From NCBI GenBank assembly GCA_018873245.2, contig JAEMBT020000005.1, positions 5,814,001-5,878,000 on the forward strand: a DNA stretch of 64,000 nt, written 5' to 3'. The translations under genes and the position numbers were made by a program. Below, piece after piece: positions 1 to 14,500 of the stretch (position 1 is the first letter of the stretch; each line of letters opens with the position of its first letter). The notes beneath the pieces were generated by a model that worked only from the letters and a program-made list of their open reading frames with translations, was not told the DNA's origin and did no database searches. This stretch comes from Archegozetes longisetosus. Taxonomy: Eukaryota > Arthropoda > Arachnida > Sarcoptiformes > Trhypochthoniidae.

Positions 1-2036
1 CACTTCTCTCCACTTTACACTTGTTTTTCTTAGATTATTTATATATTTTACTTTGATTTACTTTAATCTATTTTGGTTCTCTTATCTTAAGTTCTCTTAT
101 CTTAAGTTATCAAAATCATATTTTGTCTGACAAGTGCGTAAGGATGCTTTGAATACTGATCTGATTGACGCTGGTTATACATTTGAATATATGCATTTGA
201 AACAACAATTATTTTAACTTACGGGGTAACATGTCATTTAGAATAACTTAGAAAAACATCCACTCAATAAAACTAGAGAATAGCTGCAATTTAGATTTTA
301 TTACTTAAGTTATCTTATATAGTCCAAAACAATTACTAAATTGTGACTTGTATCAATAAAGAACGGTTTTATGAATTTTTCTTATTCTTATACTAATGTT
401 GAGCCTTTACTTAAGCTGAAAAATGAACAAAAATCCGTAAACATTACTTAAATGACCTGAAAACGAGATGAAGGTAAACTATTTCTATGAATTTAAGAGT
501 TTTGATGATTAAACTAGTTTCTATTTGATATGAAATATCTAAATGTCCGTGTCCAAATTGGAAACTATTTAAAGAAAAAAGCATGAAATACCATTAAACC
601 ATTCTGAATATTAATGATTAGTCTTAAATTCTAATTACATTTCTAGTTTAAATTTGATGTATAAGATAATTTATATAAACTACTAGACCAACTACTGGTG
701 ATTCATTTGATCCCCTTTTCTAACATATTTCAAGTTTGAACTATGCTTCAAAATAGGATAGTTTGCTAAGCACTCAAAGTTTTGATCAATATTAAACAAC
801 TCAATACTAAAGTCTAGCATTAAAAAAATCATATGAATACTAAGTTATAATTATAATTGTATTTTTTGTTCTGTCAAACACAAAATAACAATTATATACC
901 ATCAATATTTCAGTGCTATATTTAGAACAGAATAAGCATTGATTGGCAGTAAATGTTAATTGATACGATGAAAAACAAAATCCATTCAACTATATGACAG
1001 ACTTGAATGAACGTCAATGTTATACTCACTAATCGATTTATTGGGTTTCATTAGAATGAAGGGTAACTCATATAAATTAGGAAATAATATTAACAATGAA
1101 AATTACTTTGCTATCAATTAATAACAAGTAATAGGGTTATTGTTTCCAAGTTATTCTCCTTAACTTAATAATGATCATTTATAAATTGACTTTTATTTCC
1201 TTTTCAGAATATATCGTAAGAATACTTGAGAATACTTATTGTATTGTTGTATTACGTCGATATTTCATAAAATAAATTTATCATTCGCTTTATTATATAC
1301 TAGAATCAGTTATAAACTAATACATCAATTATTAGAGAACACAACATCTCTAGTTTTTAAACTATCTCCTCTTTTCTACTTCTTATAACAAATGAACCAA
1401 CATTATTTCTCAACTCTTTTACGCTTTTATGAGTCTTATATGTTTCTAAATTATTAGCTCATACTGAACAAACGTTAATACAGTCTAGCAAACAGCTGTT
1501 TGAAACTTTAGGTTGAAAGCAAAAACAATATCAGTCCAAGCTTTACATTGCTCCAATATTGGTTAACTTGAGGACGAGTCTTTCTATAACACCTTTATAT
1601 ATACGCTATGTTCATTTCATTTATTCCAAATCAAACTTTGTCTCTAGTTTTTTATTAGATATTTCAAATTCATGTTTTTAAATAGGATTTTACCAGAAAA
1701 CGCGATCATTAAAAGCAATCAAGACTTATACAACTAATTGAGTGAAAGTGAAAGACCATCAATAATAGTGAGGTATAAGATAGAGCGTTGGTTTTTCATT
1801 ATAAAATCATTTTGCCTCAGGCATAACGAAAGAAAGAAAAATTTCTTCTACTCTCACAACGTTCGACACAATATTAAGCTCTCTTCACTCGACAACGCAC
1901 TCATTTACTAACCGGATCTTTGCTACCGACTTGTCAAACTTGCGTAAACGAGATACTGTTGAATTAGTTAAATATCGAATCAAATTATCCACACTTCAGT
2001 TCAACCTAATACAAGGTCAGTGATGCCAATGTTCTG

Positions 2037-2156
2037 ATAGCCCAATGGCTAATAGCCCGATAGCTAATAGCCCGATAGCTAATAGCCCAATGTCTTATAG
2101 CCCAATGCCTAAGAGTCCAATGCCTAATAGCTCAATGCTCTATGGCACAATACCTA
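2037..2156. repeat. 15-bp minisatellite, 8 copies
   Basis: Eight tandem 15-bp units of the form atagcccaatgccta run without a gap. The two central copies (atagcccgatagcta) are identical and divergence grows toward the right edge, as expected from slippage followed by decay. No coding role is apparent. Confidence 0.9.
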
Positions 2157-5100
2157 ATACACTCGTTACCTATTACACCAACTATCGTTAAACCAATTTC
2201 AATAATTGCATGTCTAACCAAAACTTCATTTCACACAATATTACCGTTGAACCGAAACTGGATTCGCAATGAACAAAGAATCTCTCCCATCATTAGCTTA
2301 ATTAGCGCCAAATATTTGGGAGCTTTGAATGGTTTATATGTTAGTAGTCTCATATACAAATAAGCAGTTAAATTGTCATTTTAGATCTCATTCAATTTGT
2401 GGTTTTGAGGATTACACGCTATAACCAATTAATTTGAAGGAAGTATAGCTTTTAATTTAAGACTCGACTCGGTATTTCATTATTAAATTAGTAAATATGA
2501 CAATACCTACACTTATCTAGTAATAAAGAAAATGCAAATAACATCTTATTCTCTAGTCTAATGATGCACTAGGACTTTAACTAAGCAAAACATTCAGCTA
2601 TTAGTATGAGAAAAATCAGATCTCAGATTAAACATCTCAATTCATTCATATAATAATATGAAATCTAAGTAATCTTTGTTATGATTGATGCCACGATTGC
2701 TGTATAATTACACATAAAAACAATCTAAATCTATATACAATTGCATCTCTATGAACACTGATTTTGTTCAATTTTTTCCTCCAATTTATCAAATTTCCTA
2801 AACTTTTTACTCATCAAATAATTATTTGTTAGATCGATCTGATTTTAATAATTCATACTTAGATAGACATTTTGAATCTGAAATACAAGCATTGAATCAT
2901 TTTGAAAGGTTATATAAGAAGAAAATGGGTTAGATTAAAAATGTTATTAATCTATACTAATTGCTATATGAACATGACTTGACTCAAATGAAAAAGTTTC
3001 ACTACGCTTTCAAGTCACTCATAGATTTGATGAACAGAAAGTTTCAAAACAAACAAAACCTCAATTCATCTTATTCTAACTTATCAGCTATCACTATTCA
3101 ACCAGCTTAACTTCATCCTTTTCAAATACTACTAAAGCTAATTTTCATTCATTTTATTCTATGCACTTCAGTATTGAAGCGCAAAAATGGAGATTTAATC
3201 GATTTATAGGTCGAAAATGAAATGTTTGAACAATGCAAACTGAATAGAATAGTAATTGAATATTTTAACCATACTGATTATACTTCTAACTTATAGTTTT
3301 TTATATTCCTCATTATAAGACACAAGGCACTTATCTTGGTTATCATATCTATTATAGTTGTTCGAGAAGTTTACATTTCCATGGATCAATGAATTTTCAA
3401 TGTTTTTCTGAACACAGAGTGCGTAATCAGTGAATTAGTGTATATATAGGAAAATCTAGTCTCGCTAATAACCTTCTAAATTATGGAGTTCTCTCCATCA
3501 AACAAGTCATTTTACTTAGGTTCTTTCACTTAATTGACTCAAATCTCAATCAACTCTATAACACTAAAATACAAACTCTTCTGTTTTCAACTAAGTTTTG
3601 GGCTGAGTTTTATCTCTAATCCATTAAGAAGAGTGAAGTTGAAGATTTAGACAAACATGGTTGTAAACTAAATAAAAATGTTATTATTTTAAGGTAAACA
3701 ATTGAATTTAGCTAAATTTGACCTGTTTCTAGCTTAAACTATAAACTGATATGAAAAGAATAATGAAAATGTGGCAACCAATTTAAATATACTTTAACGT
3801 TTACAATAAAAGTCAAATGAGTGTATCTATTGTTTAAATGTTGCAAGTTCGAGGTTTAAATCAACAGAATCTTAAGGTGTGATACTATAAGTAATAAATT
3901 TTAGGAAAATCAATTTCTAAATCTCTTCTAATGTATACTAAATATAAGCCAAACAATCCAAAAATTACATATTAGACCAAAATGTGCATCAAATTGATGA
4001 TACTTTTATATAACATCTACTGATAATCCAAACATATTTTTGGCCATTTCTCAAATACAATACAATGGAAGAAGAATATGAAGAGGAATATGAAGCGTTA
4101 TGATCGGTGTTTAGAGATAAAAAACTGCGATTATGTTAATGGAAGCACATAAATCAGAAATATAATGGTTTATCTAAAGTTAGATCACTCTATCTCTATT
4201 ATCAACATTCTTATTGTGTGAATAAACTATTAAATCCTTCAATTATATTATTCTCATCTTATGTCACGAATCATTTTCTCTTCCAACTCTAACTCTTAAT
4301 ATTCTTATTTGAATATTTGATTTGATTTTTATTCTTTATTTTAGTTTTTTATTCTTTTATAGACAAGTTAGATTTGTGTCATATTAATCAATTTGATGTG
4401 TTTCAAACATATTTGACTAAATTGTTAACTAAATAACTGACAGCTATATTGCTAACTAAATGATTGACAACTCTATTACTTCTATCTGAATACTAACAAT
4501 AGTAATAATTTGTAAACTTATTTTTTAGGATTATCTGCAATTGTTCTAATACAGTTTACTCAAGCCTCTCAAATACAATAAAACTTTGTTTAGGGGAGAC
4601 AATAATAAGGAAAAGTTGATAATAACTACGAAATAATTGTGTTGAAAAACAAAAATAGGTCTTACAAAAGGTTCAAGCTTTTATCAAATACCTATTGGGT
4701 ATTAAACTCCATTAGATTTAACTCTGTCATCAATGTTTTCAAGCCTTTAAAATCCCAACCTTTAACTCATAAAACATTTATTCTTCCATTTATTTCCATC
4801 TAACACATTATGGGATACATTATGGGATCAAACTCTACTTATCGTCATTTTCGACTTATACTCGATGACTACAAAATGACGCATAGCAACAAAAAATGAC
4901 GCCTTGTTACGTTACGCCAGCATTCCTGTTAGACCATCATAACTGATATAATATGAAACTGAATTCTAAGTCATTTTAGACTAAATGTGGAATCAGAATT
5001 AATAATTAAGTTGAAACTCATACGCGTGAGAGAGAGAGAGAGAAAGAATAATATGGCTTAGGTGCTTTCTTGTAGCTATGCACTGTTTCTCAGCCATTTT

Positions 5101-6340
5101 CTATACACTGCTCTTCAAAAACTATATCTTCTCTTAGTTTTATCTGATTTAATGGCAAATTAATCTTATAATCCTTTAAGAGGCTGTATTTGAACTAAAG
5201 AGTTATTTGTTATTTACCAATAACTAAAACATAAAGCTGGTGTTAGTGTGAAATAATGGCGATAGGATGAAACAATGAAGTAATCGATAATAGGTTAAAG
5301 TTTTAGACTGATATAAAAATAAACTTAAAGCAGTTGTAGGGCATCAAATAGTTAGGCGATCTCACACAACTTAGTTCTTAATTCTGTCAGAAATGATTAT
5401 GACGATTACTAATATTGGTTTATTTCTATCTATTTACGATCAATCACACTTCTTAATGGTTACACTTAAACAATAACACTTCCTATATAACTAACATTTG
5501 TTTGCATTCTTTTCTAATCTAAAATTCATTTTATTACCCATGCCTTTATTCAATTGTTTTATGTTCTTAGCCTAACTCAACTTTTTGGTAGATTTGCCAA
5601 TATTAGTGTCAACATTTTAAAGTATATCATTTTGATTCAAATATTACGTTAGATTAAGTTTGATGATTTCTGAAAAAAATGATTGGTCCTTATTTTATCT
5701 TTGAGAAACTAAGATTAAGAAAAAAACTACAACAAGAGAAAGATCCACCTGAAAGCAAGTCTACAGTTTGAAGCAACAAAATAGAGCTCATTAGAAATAG
5801 TTTTGAAAAGTAAACTATTTCTTCTGGTCGCACGATATATATTTCAGAATTGAGTTAATGGTCAGGCGGAAAATACGGCTATTCGTTATTCGCATTAGTA
5901 TAGAATTATATTTTGTAGGGTATAATAAAAAATATAACAGTTAACTTAACTGTTATATTAAAAATTCACTGTAAAAATCATCAAAAATCTTTTGTTACAG
6001 TGTAAAAATCACGCCAAAAAGCTTGAATGAGAATATGAAACTTAAAATAAAGCACAATACAATGTAATTTTGTTAAGGCCAATGACTGAATACCTGCAGT
6101 TTAAGAGGGGTTAATGATACTCGAAACTTGCTTCATATGAGAAGTTGCAATGAACTCATCCGACAAATACGCTAGTTTTTGCATAACTTAATCAAATATT
6201 TATTTTATTTCATACACCGCTATGAGTTTTCACTAAACTATGAAATTTTTCAATCTTAATGTATCAGGAAATTCAAGGTTTGGCCACAAATAGATCAAAG
6301 TCAATATTAAGGACTCTCGAGTTTCATTTAAGTATTTGAA

Positions 6341-6390
6341 GGTACCTAAGAGTGCCTAAGAGTGCCTGAGAGTGCCTAAAAGTACCTGAA
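6341..6390. repeat. 10-bp minisatellite, 5 copies
   Basis: Five tandem copies of a 10-bp unit close to agtgcctaag, each differing by one or two substitutions. Confidence 0.85.
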
Positions 6391-9272
6391 AGTAGTTTAT
6401 CTTTATTGTGAGTAAAAATGCGCGCACTAGAACTTGATTTTACGATTTATCTAATAACTTATTCAATTGATTAAAATTCTCTAAATATCTCAAAAACATA
6501 GTCTTCATATCTAATAGTTGAATTTTATGGAAAATCATTTTCTTGCTTTTAGATTATGAGTAAGCGATTCAATGAGTTAGACAGCAATTTTTCATAACTC
6601 AATTTAGTCAATGTTAAATATTATTAGCCTCTTATATTTGATTCTTATATTTGATTCTTATGTTTGATTCTTATTTATTTCTCATCTGATTCGTAGAAAC
6701 AAATTCGATTATAAATAGCATAAAAACAATAATAATTCAATTATCCAAAAGTTCAATAAGACATGAGATGTAATGAGAATCAAACTAAATACCGTGAGAC
6801 ATGGGTTTATCTCTGTCCTCGACACAACTCTGATGCTAAAATGCTGTCATATTTAATTAAACATAAGACTTATTTTGATAACAATCATTTCATATAACTG
6901 TGTCTATAATTGAATCTTAATTGAAGTGAAATCCATTTGATATTATCTTTTTAGGAAAGGATCAAATCTGAAGTGAAAATAGTTTGCGTTGATTATTACG
7001 TGCGACATAAGTCCACTTCAATCCATATATATCCAACAATAATGCCTTATGGCCTGTCACTAATGAATATTTTGAATTCAAGTTTTACTTCCTATTAATT
7101 ACTCTCTAATGTCTCGATACCTCTTCTCTTAAGTCTGGTATTACACCATGTATTGTACACTATTTCACGTAAGATACTAAACAATCTTATTTAGGCTTAA
7201 CTCAACTTATTAACTGAGTTTCCTTCAATTTTTATTCAATTCTCAATTCAATTGATTGCCATTGAAAAAGGCTTTCATTAAAAGTTGAAAAGTTTTCAAT
7301 CCAATCATAAATAAGACTCTAATTATCAGTTGAACGTTAAATAAAACAGATCTTTGGGCTATTTCTCAAGATCATTATTGATCGAAAAGCAATTTTATTT
7401 TTGAGCTGAAATTTTTCAATCAAATGAAAGGAGGTGAAATAAGTGAAATTCTTCGTATTTGATAATTGTGAGAAACATAATACTCCTAAAATTTTTCAAA
7501 TGGCACATTAATTCAAGACTGTAATCAAAGTATCTAAACAAAACTTGCAAGGTATCGGTTAATTTCAATCAAATAATGAGGTAACTCAACAAATTCGTTA
7601 ACCGGTATCATATGGTTGAACAAAAATAAGCATTACTAATAAGGCTGAATGGATACAATGAGTTGAACCGCAATACCTTGGGAGCTTGTGTGTTGAAAAC
7701 CACAATTACTGTTGCCATTAAAAACTTGACCACATCTACTATTTAAATTAAAAGCCAATAATGATGTTTGCGTGATTTTCGCAACAGTGATTGGCAGGTA
7801 TAGCAAATGTAAAACTGAAAAGTATAGAAATTACCTCTAATTTATCAATTCCATCTTCAATATCTAATAACTACACTCGATGAATGATTATTCTCGAAAT
7901 TATTTCTCTTCAAAAACTATTTAACGCTTTTTATATGAAAATACTTGGCTCTAAATTTCCAACTAAAGCTTTGTTTGGTAAGAAATCTAATTTAGTTGCT
8001 ATTTAATCGTATGAGGTTAGCTCAAAAATTACTAATAATAATGCTCAGTTACTGAACATGAGAACTTCAGTTTAATTTAAAGTGAATTTCACACTTTTTT
8101 CTTACTATTCGTGCTAAAAACAATCTTATCTGATGCATTATGTGATTAATTATAGAAATATTAACAAATATTAAGGTCACTAGGTCTGGATCGGATATAA
8201 TTTCAAATCTGAAAATGTTTTTTAGACTAAGAGGATCATGTTTGAAATTAGAGAAAATTGATGAGAAAATGTCAATCACTTTAATGGATAGTGAGATATT
8301 ATACTAGCTTGCTAGCATCAAATTAAACTGAAATCATTATTTACAACTAAGTGTTAGTTTTCATAATGAAAACAATACTTTCTAGTTGTAAGTAAAAATA
8401 TTTCGATTAAGCACATCATTACAAACGATATACAAAAGGTTATTAGATAAGTACCTGTAACTGTGCTATATGAATATGAGAAATAAGAATAAGGTAACGT
8501 TTTTTCATCATTAATCCCTATTCCACATGATTTAGATACAACAATCAATTTCTCCTCAATGAGAAATCTTTTCATATAATTCTACTACAAGTGAGTCTTT
8601 AAGAAAATATTTTCCCACACTTTCCCACAAACTTAGAATTGAAAACAAAAAATTAAATTAAATTTACGGATAATTTCATTTGAATGCAGTTCAAACTAGA
8701 TAAGATATGACCACAAACTAATAATTTGTATAAAAAGAGATGTCATTTCAATAGAGAGATGTGTGATTTGAGTGAAAAATATGATTTGTGTGAAAAATGA
8801 TAAAAACGTTACATGAGTTCAGTGAAAAGTTATGTCATTTGAATAAAGTTTAGAGAAGCATTTCATAATATAAGTATAGCATATCTGAGAAGTAACAGTG
8901 AATCAGTGTTTTAACCTGAATCAAAGTCAACATAGCTATTATGCTCTAATGTTGAGCCACAATTGAACATGTTTTACATGCTTTTCAAATGTTTTACACA
9001 TGAATAATAGTTAGCATAACCAATAAACGTTACAGGTTTTTCAGGTAAAAGAAAGAGTAATTTACAGTTGAAAACTATAAACACCAATCTTTTTAGTCTT
9101 ATCAATTTTAAGACTTTAAACCTAGACCTCTAACTAAACATTCAAAGAGAACGCTTACACAAAAGGCCAACAAATCTTTCACCTGTTTCAGGGCTATTAT
9201 AGTAGACCAACACATCTCAACTTCTAATTCGATGGGAAAATGCTAGATTCCAAGGACATGATCTTCTGCTCT

Positions 9273-9287
<15 letters not shown>

Positions 9288-9335
<48 letters not shown>
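9288..9335. repeat. (TG)24 microsatellite
   Basis: Uninterrupted TG dinucleotide run of 48 bp, ending at a GTGTGCGC junction. Confidence 0.97.
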
Positions 9336-9338
<3 letters not shown>

Positions 9339-11312
9339 TTCACGTCTAAGTCAGGCCAACAGAGACGTGAGTAGGAAAAAAAGAGACTTCAGAGAAGAGA
9401 AACTCTAATCATAAAATTTCATTTTCTGAATACTTTCTTCCTCGCAAACTTACAAATGATTATCTGCAAAACTTACTAAACACTTGAACAAAATATGATT
9501 TAAATTATTAGAGACAATTATGCGTAAAGGCTGTATAAGATTGATAGGCGCTTAAGTGGTTTCTGTAAAACAACGTATAAACCTCATAGATAAACATAAC
9601 TTAATTGTTATTGATTTTTAGAACTATTTAACTACGTGTTCAAGCTAGATAGGTTTGACTGTATACATAAGTTTGAGGGGACCTGTGTGAATGCCTTTCT
9701 TTCGCGTAGTATAGCCGCCATCAATTGGGGTCTGAAGTTTGTTAGAAACTTCATTACTGTTTATTTCCTACGTTCAAATACCTGGAGGGAGAGCTAGAAG
9801 ACACCTATTCCTACAATATAACCTAACATTGAAGCTAAGAATCAAGTTAAGATTAGCCATTTGGGAATTGCCTAGTTTGAAATGAATACTTTTAATAAGA
9901 AACAAAAGGAAACATTGAAAGTTTAACAGACCCATCAGTAGAGTTGTTTCCAACACTTTATTAGTCATGGTTTGTATTGTAATATTCGGCTTGTTTACCA
10001 AAAACTATCTCCGATTCTAACTTAAAAGCGAAAGTTTGAATACAAGCTATATATGGGTCAATATAAATAACTTTTGTTTTCTTATCTTCATTTGAAGCCA
10101 CTTTTCTATATTACTCAATCATACGACAGATCTCTCATTCATTGATTTCAATTCTTTTCAAACTATTGTTCAGTTTACGAGTTTAATGTCAGCTTCATTG
10201 TTAACTCCAATGCTGTTTCAATAGATGAAAACTTTTTTTGATTGTTTTTAACTATCAAATGTGGAACAAGTTTTTGTGTACGATTTCTTGTATAAGACTT
10301 ATGTTAAAGTTAAAAATGGGAGAACTCATTATAGGTTATAAACAATTAAAATAATAATTCTAACATATTTAAATTGATTGTTTGGTGTCAACTGCTAGAA
10401 ATACAGATAAGGACAAAACTGATCAGCCCATTGGGTAACTTTTACTCCTAAACTATGAATCATAATATTATCTTAATTGTAATTTTAATATCAATTTGAA
10501 TATTAATTTGAATGTCAGTTTGCATATGAGTGAGTTGTCTAAAATGGATTGAAGAGTAGAATTAGATAATATCAGGTAAGATGTATGAGTGTGTATGAGT
10601 GTCATATGAAAATAAGGTTTAAAATAAGGTTGAATGCGTTGGAGTGATGTTTTTATTATACACCTAAAGTTAAACTAATTCCTAAAATAGTCATTTTTAC
10701 TTTCAATACAATAACTTATTTCGCGTTTGGCCCAATTTTTGATTTTCATTTTAATTCACTTACTTTCTGTATGTTTATTTACCAATAATTATCAATTTAG
10801 CCCTCAATTTTACCAATTCGTTCTATCTCTCAGTTCATTCCTGTACTCAATCGTTAACTTATGCTATGGTTGACTGAAATTTAATTATTCCATTGAGAAG
10901 ATCACTTTAGAAATAGATATTTAATTGGGTTAACATCTTAAGTAATCTCCAACTCTTTCAATAATTTAAGAAAATATTGCAAATATTATTTTAATCTTGA
11001 AAACGCAAAGTAACACTAATTTTGAAGTTATTTCTCTCGAATCATGTCAATGTTTGCCAATTTCGACAGTAAGATAGCGACATAAACAGTAATTGTATCA
11101 GTTTCTTATCAATACAACTGAATGATTGAATGCTTTTAGAGTAATTCTCAGAAAGTAATAAAAACGAGTCAAATCGATTGCAGTCAATCTTACTCAACAC
11201 TGAGATAAAAGATTTGGCGATAACATAAAACTTTCGGAACATTTCGGAGAGGGAGAGAAGTAGATGAAAATTGAAGAAAAGAAAGTAATACAAGAATCAT
11301 AGTAATTGTTAC

Positions 11313-11793
11313 CTTGACAAACTCCTATATCAGGATTGCATTCAAACCCAAAGTCTGTGTCACAGGGCTCTTGCGAGGAACACGACTCTCCAGATTGTCG
11401 AGCACAAATCAGTTCACAACTACAGCTCGGGTTAGAAATCAGTCGCCCACCGGGACATGAACCTGTCTTCGGGCCTGAGCTCGACCCTGAGCTCGATCCT
11501 GAGCTCAAGCCTGAATTGAGTGTTGCGTTTTCGCTGCACAAACAGTCTTTAGCTAGAAAATTGAATCTTTTTTCTTGGCGACTATAGTCAAGTGATTTGT
11601 TTGTTAAGCTTTCTTCTCGGCTAACAGTGTGTTCACTCGATGGGTGACTTGAAAGTATATCACTGGTAGTGTTTGATGTGGTTAACGAACTGCTGGTCGT
11701 TGTTTCAATTACAGTTGAATCATTTAGAGCTTCTACACTAATCAATGTAACAACAGTTATCACTAACACTTTGATGATTTTACAGGACTTCAT
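11313..11793 (-). CDS. secreted IGFBP/CCN-like cysteine-rich protein, first coding exon (partial gene)
   Basis: The minus-strand ATG at 11793 opens a 160-codon exon. Residues 1-22 form a signal peptide (hydrophobic core VLVITVVTLISV), followed by a Ser/Thr-rich linker (about 23-80) and an IGFBP N-terminal module from Cys84 to Cys159. The stretch ICARQSGESCSSQEPCD and the ending GVCQ match the CCN (CTGF/CYR61/NOV) version of this module. Ten module cysteines are visible; the family usually has twelve, and the usual CGCC motif reads CSCE. A Ser/Gly-rich insert lies near residues 95-109. The exon ends at a donor (CAAG|GTAACA), phase 1, exactly at the module boundary, as in CCN genes. Without splicing the frame would stop at 11194 (199 residues). 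Later exons (VWC, TSP1, cystine knot in true CCN proteins) were not found, so it may instead be a single-domain IGFBP-like protein. Role inferred: extracellular growth-factor or matrix binding. Confidence 0.75.
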
Positions 11794-11822
11794 TCTGAGA
11801 GAAAAGCTAAGTATCTAATTGA

Positions 11823-11893
11823 TGATAAGTAGGATAAGTGAACAAATTGATAAGCAGGATAACTGAACAAACTGATAAGCAGGATAACTGAGC
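11823..11893. repeat. 25-bp tandem triplicate upstream of the CCN-like start codon
   Basis: Two full copies and one partial copy of a 25-bp unit beginning tgataagcaggataactgaa lie 30-100 bp upstream of the minus-strand ATG at 11793, in the expected 5' UTR or promoter. Each copy contains GATAAG-type (GATA-factor-like) hexamers, so the repeat multiplies a potential GATA site. That function is inference only. Confidence 0.8.
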
Positions 11894-14413
11894 TTAGTAA
11901 CTTTGTTTAGAACTTCTATTTGAATTAATCCATTAAGTTTGAGTTGAATTTGAAGCTCTAAGCTCATAGTGAGACTCGATTCACACTAATCTAAGTGAGC
12001 TCTCTAAGTAAACTCTCCTAAAACGTTGGCCCTTCTCTCCTCGTCCAAGTCCCTCCTCTTATGCCATTTGACTGAAAGAACAGGTATTTGGGAAGAATTT
12101 GCCTGAGGTGATAGCTAACACCGGTTCTGGTATTGGAATAGTAGTAAAAATATAAGCAGAAGCAAAAGGCTGAGAGGTAAAAGAGCTGGTGGTTTCCCCT
12201 GCTAAGCATAAATAGTCATAACCTAGTTATAACGACCAATCGTCACCCTTTCAATTAAACTCATTCCATTACTTATACCCTTCTCTATTATGTTATACAC
12301 CTTTCCATTCTTACCCTCTAATCTCTTCCCATTATCTAATCCTTTCTTCTTATGCTAACTTTATTTAGAGTTACTACGTTCTAATCTCATTCATAGACGT
12401 AACTTAACTCCTATTATGTAACTTCTTTTCATCTTATGTTAGACTAATCAACCTTAAATTATTGTATGATTAATCTCAGAAATATAGTATTTGTTGTATT
12501 TTTATTATGTCATTACTATTATTAATACAAACTTGAAAGAGACAGCAATAGTAATTATTGTTTTGTTGTCATTTGTAATTTATTTATAAATAAATTATAA
12601 ATAAACTATAACTTATTAGGGTTGACTAAGTTTGAAAATCTTTACTAACTTTTCAAATGCTTTCTATCTTTTAGAACACTTTGAAATGTTTTTAAAAAAC
12701 TTTTAAAACTGTCTAGAATATCTGGAAGGTGGTTAATACAGTTTTTTTTAACCCTGAAAGCACACGTTGCACGTTGTTTTGAGAGCAAACCGATAATTCA
12801 TTTTAGCTTTTAAGTTGTAAAACTGTAGAAATGCTTTCTTGTCCAAATTATCAACAAAAAATATTTCAAAATAGTGTCTGGCAGAGAGTCTAAAGCCATC
12901 AGTTGATATAATTTAATAAATGTCCTTTTTGTCAGTTCTAAGAATTTGATGCTAGACTTTGTTGAAATTGACACAAACTACTTTAAAAATTAGTGCCTAA
13001 CGTGTTAAAAGGTTATGAAATAATGTTTTAAAATATTGTTATAAAATAAGTGTTTTTAGGGAATAATCTTTGTTATGATAACTAGTGACGGACATCAGCT
13101 TAGTTACCTTGAGCTTGAGCTTGAGCTAAGCTTTGAGTTGGACTGATCTGACCTAATTAATAAATTGAAATTTTTTTGAGAAAAATTTTAATATTAGAAA
13201 TACTGAAAAATAGTTACAGATCAAGAAATATGAGTCTAAGAGCTTTAAATGATCTAGATTTCAATGATATTTTGCTACTTAAAATTATGGGTAATTAAAG
13301 TATCAAATGATTGATTAATGTTTATTCTAATCAACGTATTTAAAAATTGAGTTCAAACATATTAAACTTGTTTTAAACTAATTATTGAATATTTAATTCT
13401 ATTTTAAAGTGAAAACTTTTTAAAATCGTTTGATACAGTGTGTATTTATCTTCTAAACTGAGACATTGAGTGCAATTTTTCTTTAATGTTACGTACCGAT
13501 CGTAGAGATGCTACTTACGAATAAATTTTAGAATAGGTCTCGGAAAATATTGTTCTCTAATCATGATGTTTTGCTTAGAAACGTTTTTAGTATGAAAAAT
13601 GATGTTTATAATAAAAGTGAGTCTTTGTTTATAAGACTTATTTATTAACTAGCTATTGTTATGACCAAAAAATAACTCCTTAAACCCTGTTAAGAGTTTC
13701 AGACAATATGATTAAAAGAGTTAAACCTTGTTTGGAAAATAAGGGACAACATTTTCAACACATGTTATAAAGTATTGAATTGCTATTTTTAAACGCTAAT
13801 TGTATTACATTCAATTTGATTATTAAAAGCTTGTTTCGAAGTGTGAAATGTGTGAAATTTTCAATGGATGAGTAATTTATTTGGCATCTTATTAAAATAT
13901 TGTAATATTTTTAGATTTAACTGCTCTATTGAAGTTTAGAAGATAAAAACACATACTGTATAAGCTGTTATTGCAAAGTATTTGATTTAAACTAAACCTC
14001 GTTAGACTATACAACTTGTTGCTTATAAGTATCAGATTTCTATTTAGCCAAATGGCTTAAGAAATAACAAACTCTAATGAATTTTATAAGAATATTACTC
14101 ATTGAGCTGACCTGTAGCTCAGCTCAGCTCAGCTCATGTCTAACACTAAACAATCTATGGACTGCTCTCTATCACATATTTATATTACATTAATACTGAT
14201 CACATGATAACAATGTGAACAAGTATTATTTCTTTAGCATTGCCATTAAACTATCACGATATAATTATGTGAATATATTATACTTAGTGTGCTTTGACTT
14301 CGATTAGTTACCCCATTGAACCGAGCATAATCGCTGAAAAAGTGTTTCGGTCAGACAGCATAGTTGCCAAATTTGACCGGAAGGATCTCTATTATGTGTA
14401 GAGATGGACAATC

Positions 14414-14500
14414 ATGCTATAAGCATGAAAGCATAAAAAACATAAATGTATAAAAAAACGCATAAAAATGCATGAAAAGCATGAAAGCATGAAAGCACAA
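14414..14500. repeat. degenerate gcatgaaaa repeat cluster
   Basis: A string of related 8-12 bp words (gcatgaaa, gcataaaa, acataaat) forms a decayed simple-sequence array. It is not coding. Confidence 0.6.

Larger units (their letters stand above)
1..11312. other. gene-free AT-rich stretch with simple repeats
   Basis: I see no exon I can support in this 11.3 kb. Open frames are short, AT-driven and of low complexity on both strands. It holds a 15-bp duplication at 76-105, a 15-bp minisatellite at 2037-2156, a short GA run near 5028-5043, a 10-bp minisatellite at 6341-6390 and a TG microsatellite at 9288-9335. Because the IGFBP/CCN-like exon at 11313-11793 reads leftward and ends at a splice donor, part of this stretch may be its intron, but no downstream cysteine-rich exon was recognised by eye. 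Confidence 0.6.

Noticed and set aside
11336-11587. Plus-strand frame of 83 codons opposite the CCN-like exon
   Set aside because: A shadow of the minus-strand exon; its repeated Pro-Glu-Leu words come from the Ser/Gly minisatellite read in reverse.
12577-12596. 20-bp AT palindrome as an origin or regulatory site
   Set aside because: Composed only of A and T in very AT-rich DNA, so a chance palindrome is likely.
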